Notes: a model not told the origin generated them from the letters alone. A stretch of 64,000 bases of DNA from Pyrrhoderma lamaoense (GCA_002794735.1 NBAZ01000003.1:434001-498000); one strand, 5' to 3'; shown: positions 48,329-61,301, numbered from the stretch's first letter. Numbers and translations are program-made.

Positions 48329-51300
48329 GTCGTGACTTTTCCGAGGACCCTTGTTTTCACTTCTCCAGACTCTCTTATCCCCACGGGACGTGCTCTTTCT
48401 CTCTTTCCTTCCTGTTACGTTCCCGACTTTCAACAATAACTCATATTATTCGCCGTCATAACTCCCTTTCCCCATTCACTTTAAAAAAAGAGTCTATCTT
48501 CGACTCAAATTGTATATTATCACTTTGTGTTTCTCTCTCATACTCCCATTTTTTTGTCTTTTTCCTGATTTAATCTAACATAGAGCAAGTATAGGATTGT
48601 AGTTGAAGCTTTCTATTTTTTACTACTACTGCAAAAAAAAACTCGTATATCAAAAAGCAAACTACAGAAGGTGATATGCTATTTAATGTGCATTCGTTAC
48701 AGTGTTCCCGATTTTGATTTGTATGTACATCGTATCAAACTAATCTCAAGGTACGGAATATGTATTTCTTCACATAGCAGGTGAAACGGCCATTATACGT
48801 AGCCAAGGGAGAATGTGTCATCGGTATTGAACCTACCCAAGATGACCATGTCGCGAAGTTAATTGAAAGTATTCAGGCTTTATCTCCTCTATTTTGAACG
48901 CGTTTTACTTTTAACCTCTTCTATGTTCCTTCTTCTGCAGCTAGATACACGTACTAACCTCATAAGAATCATTTTATTTCCATTCGATTTGCAGTAACAT
49001 TGGTTTTTACATAAACATGACTAAAAATTTGAAAGCTGATTGTATGTGACGTCATCTTCTTAAGATTTACCTCATTCAATGATTTGTACATTTAAGATGA
49101 TCTCACTCTTCCATGCAAAACTCCCAATCCCAGCAACGATTAGTACCTCAGCGAGGATATATATATATATAACAATTAGGTCGTGCATCATTTCAAACTA
49201 TTTGTACCATAATCTAAGAATTTTCTTCAAACGGAAATGGGGCTAGTGTGTTTCTTCGTTACTAGCTTCTTACAACTATTACATATAAAAAATGTCTGGA
49301 GTATAACAATATGTTGATTATAGAGAAAGAAATGAACTTGAAAGCTGTTACGCAGTCTTCGGGGGATTGTACATTTCTCTGGCTTGCAATGGGTTAAATA
49401 AAAGGTATCACTTGATTATCATTTTTTGCCATAAAATATATAATTGGATTAAAAGGTCGTAAAAATAGGATATAATAGTTAATTCTTTTCATATTTGTCC
49501 ATTCTCTAGGCTTTAGGGGTAAAACAAGTAAGATAGTATCGTCATAGGTGGGGAGAAGGAACAGCCTCGATTACTCATAAATTGTCAAGGAATGGGAAAT
49601 GGGATAATAGGGAATAGGGAATAGATGATCCGTCCGAAGAGGGTGTCTTCGAAAAAAAAGAAAACACATGGTGCTCTCCCAGCCTAGACCAAATACCGTT
49701 GATTCGCCTCCAGGGCAAAGCTTTGTGACCGTATGATTTCTTAAAACTACACTGCCATCTCATTTATTGGGTCTCATAGGTGCGTCTTTTTAACTGGAGA
49801 ATCTCGGTATACGGTACAATAGAATACAAGAACTGAATTGAATTGCCAACAACATCCTATATTATGTGTAGCGTGACTGGTACGCGTAATTATTTCCGTC
49901 ATGCTTATGAAATAAGACGCGGATGTATGCCAGTGAGTCGAATTTGGAGAGATTAGAGATATGGAACGGAGATTTTTACTTGGCCCCGTGAGTTGTTGGT
50001 TTTTATGTATCTACTTTAGTGAAATGTCTTTACAAACGAAATGTACAGTGGATCGTGGGTTGGAGCTCAAGAATATGTTGATATACATCTCTGAATGACT
50101 AGAATACTGATAGTCCTTCAAAGTTTATAATGTCGGGGCTCAGACACAATAATGACTTGGAAAAAGCTTAGAGGGGCTCAGCCAAGGTGACCACACTATA
50201 TGAGTTGCTCCGAACTGAGACAAGAGTACATCACACCCTGACCAGCATAGAAATTTCCTGGTTCAAAAGACTAGTGTTGGCTAGTACGGACAATCAACGG
50301 ACGTAAACTTAGACTTATCATCCCAGCACTTGGATCCGTTATGCGGCTCGAAACCCGCTTGTGGTCTGGTGACAATAAAGGTACTCTACTCAGAACTCAC
50401 CTCTCGAGTGAAAAACTTATTGCTACTCGACCATGGAGTGAGTAGAGAGCTCAACTAAAGATGCTACCTTTGATATTACCCTCGAGGCTTTCAATATCAC
50501 CTTACTCAGTATTATGGGGTCTCAACCTTGCTTCCGCTTTCTTACTCTTACATCTCAGCAAGCTTTATTGTAACTATTCTCCCTCAAGATCCGTCCGTTA
50601 CTTCCTTTCTTTGCAATACTACAATAATCATGAGCTTTCACCTAGAAGCCTCAAGTACGGGTTGGTACGGATAGAAAGAGGTAGAATTGGGGTTGCAATG
50701 TCACTTATCGTCCTGATTCCCGATTAAAGTTATGTACTGGAACATCGTTTTCAATATGGATGAAAGGTTTTACCTGTATGTTCCACTTCTCTTAAGCCTT
50801 TTACTTATCTTCTTCCCCTTTTCTCAGCTTTCGGCGTTTGTTTGGGTTTTGTACCTTTGGAGCATAGAACCAGATCAGGGTTTTTACGCTGTTATAACTA
50901 GAGTCCTTATCTTTTTCACTATCATACTTTCGTATAAAGCTCAACAAGGCCGACACACTTAATCAAGTTCGAGATAATACAAATACTATTATCTCATAAC
51001 CACAAGGATGACAAATGTTCTAAGTCCGTGTAATCACCACTTTAGTTCACCAAGAAGTATGGCTATCTCAAAATCATCAACTTCAGAGGAGTATAGAAGA
51101 GAAGGAAAACAGACATCGTTATTGTGAGAGCATGTAAACTATTGTACATGTACATAGATAATAATGTAGACATTTAGTCAACGGAAAAAGAAAGTTAAGA
51201 GGTAGTAAACATATCCGATATACATATATAAGAAAAGGAAATTGATCATGACAGTAGTAAAAAATCTAATTTCATTAAAAAAAAAGACGTCAAACATAAA

Positions 51301-51420
51301 CGGATTAATAGTTAGATCTCTATATGTCATACAAACTTCCTTCCTTTGAACCCAATTGAGCCCCTATAATCATTGTAGAGAAAAACATAAAAAATAATTG
51401 CAATTGCAACTTCACTTTAC
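48329..51420. other. Intergenic stretch between convergent CPA2 and PAL genes
   Basis: About 3.1 kb. CPA2 ends at the left and PAL ends at the right, so both 3' untranslated regions lie here. Small frames at 50461-50962 show hydrophobic composition but no family match. An (AT)7 microsatellite lies at 49157-49171. Confidence 0.5.
49157..49171. repeat. (AT)n microsatellite
   Basis: Seven AT units in the 3' region between CPA2 and PAL. No further meaning evident. Confidence 0.9.
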
Positions 51421-54400
51421 TCAGTATCCCTCGAACATGCCAATTAAGACATTTCTCATCCTACCCTCCCTGATAGCTTCGTAGATGACGCTTACATCAC
51501 CACCAATCGTCCTCCCTTCGGATCCACTCTCCTTTTCACCCTTCAGGACACGTTCGTCTTCGAAAGATCCCTTGCTGAGTCCACCGTCGAACTTCTTGTG
51601 GTTCTCCAAACCGTGCATACCCACTCGGAGCTCCTTGCGAACGAACTCGTACAAAGCACGAGTCCTTCCAAGCAATGGGGAAGCAGGGAGGTAGTCAGCT
51701 GCGGAAGGGGTAAGGGTTGAAGAGAGGAATGAATCAGTCAATCCATCATACAACTTGTAGATGGCCTCTGATAGTGCCTGTTGGAAAGCAGGGAGTTTGA
51801 TCAAAGAAGTAGGGGAATTAAGCAAAACGTCAACAATAGGTTGAGTACTAGCTTTGGAGGCCTTTTCTGCCCTCGGACCTAAATCCATACTTGAAGATCC
51901 ATCAAAGGTACTCCAAACAACGTCAAAGACCTTCTTAGCGTCAACTTGGTCTTTGAAGTGCTGTTTTACGAGGTCAATAATGATCTTCTCGATACCCTCC
52001 TCGGCACGGCTTTGGAGAGCTCGCAAGTCCACTGCCTGGCAGACACACCAAATGCAGCTAGCAATGATCATACCAAGAACTTCTAAGCTCCTTGCACACC
52101 ATCTTGCGCTTACGAGAGCCATACTGTTAACCGCTTGGTTGTGCATTTCGGCACTTTGTACATAACTGCTCACGGGACCGCTAAGGGCACCAAGTTCCGC
52201 AGTGTAAGCGGCCATACCGATGTCCAAACCTTTAGCGGCGAAATTGAGAGATGGGGAATTCGAAGCTGCGAGGTTACCTGCGAGCCCACGATTCATCTGA
52301 GGGTTGAGTAACTCGGTAGTTTGAGCAAATAGAAGCTTTCCGGTGTGGAAAAGGGCGAGGCGAAGAGGCTCGAGAGCAGCAGTAACCGACATGGCCTGGA
52401 AATTACCTCCATGGTGGACGATTCCGGTGTCGGGATCAATAAGTGGGTTATCCGTAGCTATTTTTATCCCCATATCAATAAATGACGTATGATCTATATT
52501 AATTTCAAATACTCACTAGAGTTGCATTCAATAGCGATTGTTTTAGCAGCAGCCTGCACAATCTCTAGTTGGGGACCAAGCCACTGCGGCGCGGTACGCA
52601 GAGGATATCTGTCCTGACGCAGGGTACCAGCATCCGCGTCAATCGTCTCTTCCTCATCATCATGTTCATCTGAATCCTGGCCATCAAGCTTAGCCTTCTT
52701 TGCTGGTTCGTGCTTGGTTGCTAAGCTTGAACCTTCGAGAAGATGCAGCAACATAGCTCCGGCCTCGACCTGCCCTTCATGAGGTCTAACTTTCATTACA
52801 AACTCGTTGAAACTCTCTCGGCTTCCCCTCATTGCCTCAGTTCCCAGAGCAGTCAACGCGGTACCCAAAATGATCATTTCGCGAGCTTGATCAACTACTA
52901 GTGAAGCCAAGCCACAGGAGAAGGCTGTTCCGTTCAATATAGCTAAATGCTCCTTAGGACGGAGGCTTACAGGGCTCAAAGAAGAAAGGCGGAGGGCTTG
53001 AGGAGCACGAAGAGGAACATAGTCTTCTTCGAACAATTCCAAGTCAATAGATGTAGCAGCCGCGGGATTGGTTTTAATCAACTCCTTGGGAACCATGCAA
53101 AAGATTCCTCTTTCCCCGACAAGGGCACCTGCGATGTAACTCAGAGGACTCAGATCACCGCTAGCACTGATGGATCCCCTCATTGGTACTACGGGAGTGA
53201 TACCCTTCTCCAAGAGACCACCCATCGCGTACAGCAGCTCTGGGGAAGCCGCGGAGTGTCCCCGCAAAAGCGAATTAAGACGGATCAGCAAAGCGGCACG
53301 AACCCAAGGGGGTGGCATATTCGGTGATTCTGAGCTGATCGCTAGAGGTGAAACCTTAGATGATTTGGTTGACGTTGACTTCGTGACCTTAACATTGTTG
53401 GACGCGAAGGCACGCGCGTTCGCATCTGCTCGAGTTTCGAGATGCGTGGGTAAAATTCCGGCATGTTGGTGTTGTAAAAGAGCAAGGCCGAGTTGATCAT
53501 GCTCAGCTGTACGTGTGTCTGCTACTTATAGAAGAGAATTTAATAGGATTTTGATTAGTACTCTTATCAGGATGAATTAACCGGAAAAATAAGCGCAGAA
53601 CTCTTTTAGACATAGTTGAGGGGAAACAGATTGACAATCCCGTCAGAAAAAGGACATTGATAATTCATTATCAGCGCCCTTTAATTGTGAACTTCAATGC
53701 TTCGCCATCAAAACTGTACATTGCGAACATCAAATAGTGTGGGGAAAGGTACTTTTTTTGTTGAGATAAAGGCTCATAAACATAAAAGTGTCAATCGTTC
53801 GTTGTGAAAAAATGCTCGGATGAATTATGACGAAGTTAACTTCCATCATTCCCCGATATTAAAGGATAAAGAAGAGACGAAGTATATATAACAAATCTTA
53901 GACAAGAAATAGTCACTAACCACTTCCTCCAAAACCGGTCGAGACACCATAGATACTTTTGTTTTTGGCAAGTTTGTCGTCGATGATTCTACGGCTTTTC
54001 AATAAGGCCTCTAGCTTTTCGTCGTCTTCTTTCAAATTCGTGACGGCAGAAGCGACAGAAGAGGATACCAAAGAAGGGTAGAGTGCTACTGCGATAACAG
54101 CAGATAGGGAAAGGGTATTCCCAGTCAACGGAATCTCAGCACCGGATCTATACAAAAAGAAAGTAAGCATTGTGAAAAAGAAAGAGGATCTGGGAGCATA
54201 TATCGGAAGAATTCTGATGGGATATCGGGAAGGCGGAAAACATTCGTAGTAAATAACACTTACTTATAGCTCTCGATCTCTTGTGGGAAGCAATGAATTC
54301 ACGAAGAGTGGGAGTCTCGGCAAGAAGAGCTTCAAGTACCTTCTCGCTAACGGGACTGTGAGCAACTGGAGTATTCGAGTCTTAGGAGTCATCACGCGAA

Positions 54401-54496
54401 GAGGGATACCTGTTGAGGTGCTATATGAGGTTCGTTGCAAGTTGCTGTAGCAGTGCTCGAAGCACGATTTGTGCGGCGGTCAGAGTCGGCAACCAT
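51421..54496 (-). CDS. Phenylalanine ammonia-lyase (PAL), about 820 aa
   Basis: Non-oxidative deamination of L-phenylalanine to trans-cinnamate. Exons in order: 54410..54496 (tentative), 54260..54365, 53921..54147, 52517..53521, 51421..52457. Seen: SIYGVSTGFGGSADTRT across a junction, WVRAALLIRLNSLLRGHSAA, the Ala-Ser-Gly that forms the MIO cofactor in RGSISASGDLSPLSYIAG, LAILNGTAFSCGLA, NSTTDNPLIDPDTG across the last junction, HHGGNFQAMSVTAALE and SVQ-type SSYVQSAEMHNQAVNS. A Lys/Asp/Glu-rich insert (KHEPAKKAKLDGQDSDEHDD) lies mid-protein. Introns are mostly short, but the one at 53522..53920 is 399 nt. The first exon and start are uncertain: with the ATG at 54494-54496 the first junction is one base out of frame. 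PAL can feed phenylalanine catabolism in basidiomycetes. Confidence 0.95.
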
Positions 54497-57400
54497 TATC
54501 GGCAAGTAGTAGCTTATACTGAGTGATAATGAGCTTAAAAGATATGTAACTACCGAGAGCGAGATGCGTTTCTGAGTCTCAAGTACGTAAAGGAAACAGT
54601 AGTTGAGGAGGAGATACTTAAGCTCAGCTGGGCCAATTCTAAGAAATGGCTAGATGCTTAACACGAGGTATGTATCTGTGGTGAAGATGAGACAAGAGAG
54701 GAGAGGGAGTTTATATACCATTCTCTAAAGAGAATGACATATTTATCTGCTCGGAACAAATGATAAGACGTGCGACTCTAGACATAGTTAGAGTTTGTTT
54801 GGGGCACATCAAAAAAGTTCCATGTCAGCAACCAAGGAGTAAAAGAGACGGAACGCTTGCGAGAACCAGACCATGAGCGGTGTAGCCTGTGTGAATGATC
54901 ACGAGCAGTGCGGCCGCCCATTTTCAAAAAACTAAGCCATTCTATAATTACGTAATTTCTTCACCAACCAAGTCTGTATATTTGCCATTCACATGATGAA
55001 TTTTCCTCTTTTTTGGTTAATGGACCCCGGACAGCAAGTTGTGATGTCACGAGTCACTGGCGATTTTTTTTTCTACCGTTATCATTGATCATCATTATTC
55101 GTGGGATGGCGGACAAAAAAACCTCCGTTTAACAGTGACACTTGCGGCCTGTGTAATCCTGTAATGATACAAGTTTCAGATTCGAAATTCTTGTTGGTTC
55201 CGGTGCAGAGCTTTAGTTTCAAATCTATTGGTCCGACGTGCAGATATTGTGAATCTGTGACTGATGGCCCAAGAAGAGGTCAGAAAACTAGTACTTGTTC
55301 GACCTGAACCACTGAAATAAGCTCGCATTTGCGTTCGATTCGCAAACTGATGAGTCAAACATTCAACTCGATCTGACACTGGTTCCTGTTTTTCCATATA
55401 GTGATGGAGGTGGAATATCTCACTCCATTCACCTATGTTTTGCAATCCGTACAATCTGACTTATCATTCTAATGATACCATTAACACCGGATATCAATAT
55501 TAATCTCGGCCTTTTCCAAGTTAAAACCCGAACCCGTCAGTGCATTTTAGGAAGAAAAACTAAATACACGTATGTTGCATCGAATAATACTAGTCGTAAA
55601 TAGCACAGCTTCCGAGTCAGATAGTATAGAGCTTTGAACCAGTGACTCAGTCCCATCACTTTAGAGTCATACACTTAGTCTACGATTCATTGATCTCGTA
55701 TCTCTTTGCTAGAAAGCCTTTGAGCGAAGGCAACAGAATAGAGGCCGAAAACCACAGATTTTGCCGTTCCTGTATGTGCATATAGCGTCGTCAACAGTTT
55801 TCTGTTTCCCGGCTCAGCATCAAATCCTGGTAGTTATCTATCCTTAATAGCACTGAGGATCCTCAAGCGCTGACTTACTTGCCATGAAATATTGCATACC
55901 TACTGAAGAGCTATTATGTGGACCGAGTTAAACCACTCTTCGCTGTACATAGATAAAGTTCTCAATAATTTCAGTCATTTAGTGTTTGTTTATTATTCTT
56001 AGATTAAAGTCCAGAAATATTGCGGCTTTATTTTAAGCTTCTTATGTTCTAAGGCTGAGAAAAAAATCTTGATGGAATCAGTTTTTCAAACTAACATCTC
56101 AGATTAGCGTGCCGAAAGCGATTTCACTAGAAACAGTATGTGCATCTCAACTCATTCACCGTGGCATCATTCATCACGAACGTTAACCGGCCAACCTCAC
56201 ATTATTCTCTTGATCAATGTACCCATGTGTTTCAAGCATCATACAGCCACCGTAGAGGACTTGAGCTACATCCGTAGCGTGCCGACTATCTGTTGCATCG
56301 GGAAATAACCGGAATCAAATCACTAAGCATACAGTCCATTCCTCTCTTCCGACCAACCTACCAGACAGAGCAATTAAAGCAAGTTATTTGTATGGATCTG
56401 AGGCGTCGTACACAACTAATTAAAATTAACAAGCGTCAATGACCCTCTATGCACAGTTAAGCTGCAGAATGCGGAAGAATTTGACTTTGACTTAGTTTCT
56501 ACTCTTCCGAATCGAAGTTATTTTTCCACGACGAGTAGTATTGGACGGAGCAGCGGAGCACCACACAAAAAATAAATACTATCACCACGGAATCAACATA
56601 TTCGCTATTCGCTTTACTATTTATCAACCAATAGTCACGACAACGGTTGTTGAAGTAACTTTTGTGACTGAAAACTTATTTGTTTGTGGCAGTGCTTGTC
56701 AAAATAACCAAGCCACTCCGGTAGCATGGAATGAGTTTCGGTCGAGTAGGATTTGTTAAAGAATGTTCTTTTCTATACCTAAGACTAGAAGGGCGATGAA
56801 TCAGTGTTTGCAAATCAGAGATCATAGACTTCTGCAACATGTTATGGCTATCCCATTTGATACTTTAAAGACAATGGTGGTGATGACAATGGTTTTGATA
56901 AGATGATATGAGTAAAAAAGTGACAAAACGACAAAAACAGACCAATCTCATCCGATTTTATGAGAGATAGATGGGCCTAGTAAGTGAGCAGTTTATCTGT
57001 CGATACTCGCAGATAAGAAGAAATATACATCGTGACACAACAAGCCACTAACAAAATCACAATCTTGGAATGTCCTTGGAGGAGTACTTGGGGGTCAGAT
57101 AGATAAAAGGGGCTGTTATTACTATAGTGTGTGACTCGTGCTTTTTACTAACAAATCTCAAGAAAATCAGGAAATAAGTCTCCTATTGACCTTGTGGAGT
57201 TTGCTTTGTATCTGAAAAAAATTACTTAACGTATTGCTCGGCGGCCGCTACTGAGTTTGAGCATACCGGGCCAACAGTATTTCTGGACTTATGTTACATC
57301 CAATCTAAGAAGCAAAGGCTGTTAGCATAGCTTGATTTGTATGCATCTTCCTTTCTTGCTAGATAAGCGATCTGGACCTGAGAAAGTGGATGTGGGGATC

Positions 57401-58936
57401 TGAGCTATTTTTTAACAAAACATGACATAGTGTTCGTACCTGATTTCTCCTTCCAAGATATTTCTAAGCACTAGAGTAAACTGTTATAACCATGGGCACT
57501 AAAAGAAGTTGGCCCGTCACTTAACAATGCGAAGTTGAACACTATTCTGAGTTGTCGATATATGATAGTATACAAGGCGGTCAACGATGCATTATAATAG
57601 ACTAAGAGAAACACGTAGTACTAAAGATTTGAGATACCGAGAATGTTAGTGAAGTTGTTGCCTGATGCTAAAATAGTAACTCAGAGATGTAATGGAACCA
57701 TTAGATTAGATGATTTTTTAATCAACGGAGAGCGGGTCAGCATTTGTCGGCTGCAGTTGAACCCGTGTTCCGCTTACAGTTATTATGGTTAGCCAAACCA
57801 TAATTGAAGTTCGCGGCCGCTATCGTACCCTTCTGTTTGGGTACGGTTAAGGCGAAAAGTCCTATAATTTCGTAATTATTCCTGAAGCCATATCAAAGAA
57901 GTGCACATGCTCGCAAAGCCTGTACTGAAGTCTGTGGGAGAATAAAAGAGATGCTATTCAACGGGATTTACGGGGAAGAGATGTAAGGCTGACTTACATT
58001 GACTTCATTATTCAAATCTGTCAAAAGCTGAGGAAATGGTACGATCCCCGAGGTAAGGTCTTGGCTATTTGACTGATTTCTAAATATAATGATTTTTTTG
58101 TAGGTTCTCACAAAAGGCAGTGATCGACCTTGATGTGAACCGCAACATTATTAGACCTGCGGATAACCTTAAGACTTGCGGAGGGTCGCATACGGGGTCA
58201 GCAAGCACGCCGTGTCCCTTGTGCGTATCCTTGTTGCTGTATCACGTTTTCCGTATGCTACTGTCTAACTTTGTCGTGATAAATTACATCTGCGGTACAC
58301 TGTTGATTGATTAACGGGAGTAGCATGATTCTCTCAAGAAGGACACGTACTCAAAAGGAGCTTTAGATAAATCTAATGAAAACAACATTTGATATTATAA
58401 CTAGAAGGGGAATGAGAAGTACAAGAAGGATGCCGTTATCGCCAGGAACACTTAGTTTCTCTACCTATTGGATTCTTATTTTCTATTTGCCGACTTTAGA
58501 AACAATGTTAATTATCGTATATGGTGCGCCGCAGGCAGTATCTGGGATGTTAGGGCTTCTCTTCTACATTCAGTCTGCTGATAGACTTGTATTTGGTTCG
58601 TTAGGCGATACCCATTTAGAACACATTGGAATACCTAAGAAAGACACGAGAAATGACAATACTTTTGGCAGAGATATGGGTGTATGAGGAGCAACAATTG
58701 GAGGTAGATCCTGAAAGGTATATATGTTGCATAGGAAGTTGATCAATTCCAAGCTTCGTCATCGATCACTAGTGAGGATCTTGTGATGCAACTTGCAAGT
58801 TATTGATGTTAGCGACTAAGACAGATAAAATTTAAAAATAGATTAAAGATTGTCCTTTTTTTTTTACCCACGGTCAGGTGACAGGCCAACTTACCCCATG
58901 CAAGAAAGCAGACTTTCACCAAGACTAGAACAACAA
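54497..58936. other. Gene-free stretch between divergent PAL and FCF1 genes
   Basis: About 4.4 kb. No supported gene; short frames (for example 55101-55307, 56541-56759, 58376-58687 plus) have no family resemblance. Contains three GCGGCCGC words (54910-54917, 57241-57248, 57813-57820), two near-identical AATT-n-CGTAATT words and two adjacent hairpins (listed separately). It includes the promoters of both flanking genes. Confidence 0.45.
57782..57845. repeat. Two adjacent inverted repeats flanking a GCGGCCGC site
   Basis: First hairpin: ATTATGGTT (57782-57790) pairs with AACCATAAT (57796-57804), loop of 5. Second: CGTACCC (57824-57830) pairs with GGGTACG (57839-57845), loop of 8. GCGGCCGC sits between them at 57813-57820. 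Could be a small structured RNA, a protein-binding palindrome pair or an end of a decayed short element. Confidence 0.5.
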
Positions 58937-59760
58937 ATGGTGAGTTTCTCTACTATGGAAGAATAGCTTTCGCTAAAGCTGGATGTAGGGGAAGGCAAAG
59001 AAAACCCGTAAATTTGCTCAAGTCAAGAGACTTCTAAACCCAAATGATTCTCGTTTGTACGTTTCTATATCTCATCTACTTCACAAAAAATTCTAATTTC
59101 ATTCTCAGGAAAGAGAACAAGCTCAAGCAGAAGAAAAAGGAGGAGGAGGAGCATGCTAAAGCCGTACAAAGAGTGTATGCATATCGTCTGCCTTGTGTGC
59201 ATACTCACGGATCACTGACCTCAAGTTGTAGACCTCAAGTTGCTTCTTCGCTTTTCCTTCAACACAACACTGCTCTTGCACCTCCATACCGAATTTTGAT
59301 TGATACAAACTTCATAAACTTCAGCTTACAGAATAAGCTAGAACTAATTAGTGGCATGATGGACTGTCTATATGCTAAATGTACGTCTTTGTCGCCTACT
59401 CCTTCTGCTTCAAGGAGCTAAAAGCGTTACGTATTCGACTTCATATGTTCCGTGATTTCCAGGTATTCCGTGTGTTACAGATTGCGTGCTTGCTGAACTC
59501 GAAAAGCTTGGCCTCGTTACCGCATTGCATTGCGAGTTGCTCGTGATCCTCGCTTTGAAAGGTTGCCTTGCTCTCACCAGGGTACGTACGCAGATGACTG
59601 CCTAGTTCAAAGGGTAACCTCAAGTCGCTGCTACATCGTTGCAACCTGTGACCGAGAGCTCCGGCGGCGAATTCGAAAAGTACCTGGTGTGCCATTGATG
59701 TACATTGTTCGGCGGCGGTATGCGATAGAACGTCTACCGGATCAGGGTGCCCCAAGTTGA
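58937..59760 (+). CDS. FCF1: FCF1/UTP24, PIN-domain nuclease of the small-subunit processome, 194 aa
   Basis: FCF1 (Utp24) cleaves pre-rRNA at sites A1/A2 in the nucleolus. Exons: 58937..58939, 58989..59056, 59109..59174, 59232..59380, 59463..59760. Exon 1 is only the ATG, followed at once by GTGAGT; exon 2 then reads GKAKKTRKFAQVKRLLNPND, the family N-terminus. Further seen: KENKLKQKKKEEEE, LFLQHNTALAPPYRILIDTN (PIN Asp), FINFSLQNKLELISGMMDC, LYAKCIPCVTDCVLAELEKLG, YADDCLVQRVT (acidic active-site residues), IVATCDRELRRRIRKVPGVP and a C-terminus PDQGAPS. The frame breaks at GGCC, 59510-59513, between LEKLG and YRIALRVARDPRFE; one extra base restores it and gives 585 nt, matching the usual ~190-aa length. 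Without correction a universally conserved essential gene would be dead, so an error is likely. Confidence 0.96.
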
Positions 59761-61301
59761 GGCAAAGGAGATCAGAAATGACATCTGTAGCACACTTGCC
59801 TCGTGATATTTCCTTATTCTCTTCTTAATCTATACTGATCTGACGATTCCTTAGTTTTGAGCAGTAGTCTGGCAGAATTATATTCCTGATTTGTTCCTGC
59901 CCTTCAAAAAGGTGTCAGGTATCCTCACTGTATTATATGAATTCCTTGTTTGTATCCTTATATTTTCCATTAATTCGAAAGTAGATCTATTACTCAAGAA
60001 TGTCATGTAAATTCCTAAATTCTGCTACCTAGCTTTGTTGATTTTCCGACTTAGGTCTTGAAAAGTCGGAAAATCATACGGGTGAACTTGCGGGTATACT
60101 CCCAATAGTATCACGATCAATATCTTCTCCATTATTCACCTTCGGTCTCGAAGAACCGACCTAAACATGAGCTAAGAAATTTGTTCCTACAGAGTTCTTC
60201 TAGGAATGATTATACGGCAAACTCCATTATTCCATCCTTAAGGCGCCCGATGACTTCTAATTTCCCATGTTTTTGTACTTTCTGCTATCCATTGTGGTAT
60301 CTAACTTTTAGAATCAGAAGATATTGAATTTGATAAAAAATTGCTTCACTTTGGAACGGTATCTGTATGATCGAACTCGGTTGTAACTGAATGTTCTAGT
60401 GTATGAAGCAGGGTGAGACTCCGAGAAGAACTATGTAGTTTTCTGCTCTGCCAAAGTTGAGATACTGAGTGTCTTAGTGTCAAGTTGTAAATGATATATG
60501 CATTTGAAATGTCCAATCAATTTATAAGAAGTTCATAATGCTATTTTTAATACACTTTAAAAGAGTAACTTACTTCCATAGGCAAATCTCTGCTTCGGGT
60601 CTTCTGGTTAGGTTTATCTTATCTTAAGCTAGAGCGGATCCTTGTACTAGAAAATTTTTGGCAGCAGGGGTTCAACTTCCCCCTCCCTCAATCTTACGGG
60701 CTAATCCAGGAAAAATCCTTTTTAGCTTTGGTAAGGTTGTAGTGTTTAAAGTTTTTGCTAATCAACTTCCTCTTATTCTTTTCTTTTTCATGGACTGCCT
60801 TCAAGTTACTTCTTATTTGACGCCACGAAGCTTTCGTGCTGTATGTGGCTACTTGTAATTGTATTGAATCACCTCGGACTTTTTTTCCTACAACAATACA
60901 CAGAACCCGCAATCGGAATGTATAGATATCGTGAGTTGAATAAATTTCACTTAAATTTACTATGAACAAGAAGCAATAGACATTGAGTCATCTACATAGG
61001 ATAACGTTTCCTCAGTACACTTTTATCGGAAATAAGATCGGCACTGGGAGAGGGGTCCGCCGAGTCGGGGACCCTCGGGAAATCTTTCGAGTCTATCGAT
61101 CATATAGAACTAGGAAACTTTATGCGGATAAAGTGTGCCCTCAGAGAGATATAAAAACTCATACAATTCTTGTCATGCAATTAAGTCTTGTTGGATTTAG
61201 CGAGTTAGTACCCACCTGGTACGCAATAGCTATCCATTCTTTTCGCAAGTTCTAATTATCAGCCTTCTCTTCAAGTTGTTGGCCATAGGGATCAATCTAG
61301 A
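59761..61301. other. Intergenic stretch
   Basis: About 1.5 kb between FCF1 and the FAD oxidase gene, both on the plus strand. Short frames at 60658-60858, 60694-60969 (minus) and 60983-61255 have no supporting similarity. Nothing else recognised. Confidence 0.45.

Noticed and set aside
52458..52516. Start of a separate PAL-like protein at MGIKIATDNP
   Set aside because: MGIKIA is intronic; the conserved ECNSTTDNPLID joins the two exons.
55329..55345. T-arm-like hairpin TTGCG-TTCGATT-CGCAA suggesting a tRNA
   Set aside because: No matching acceptor stem, anticodon arm or A box at the right distance.
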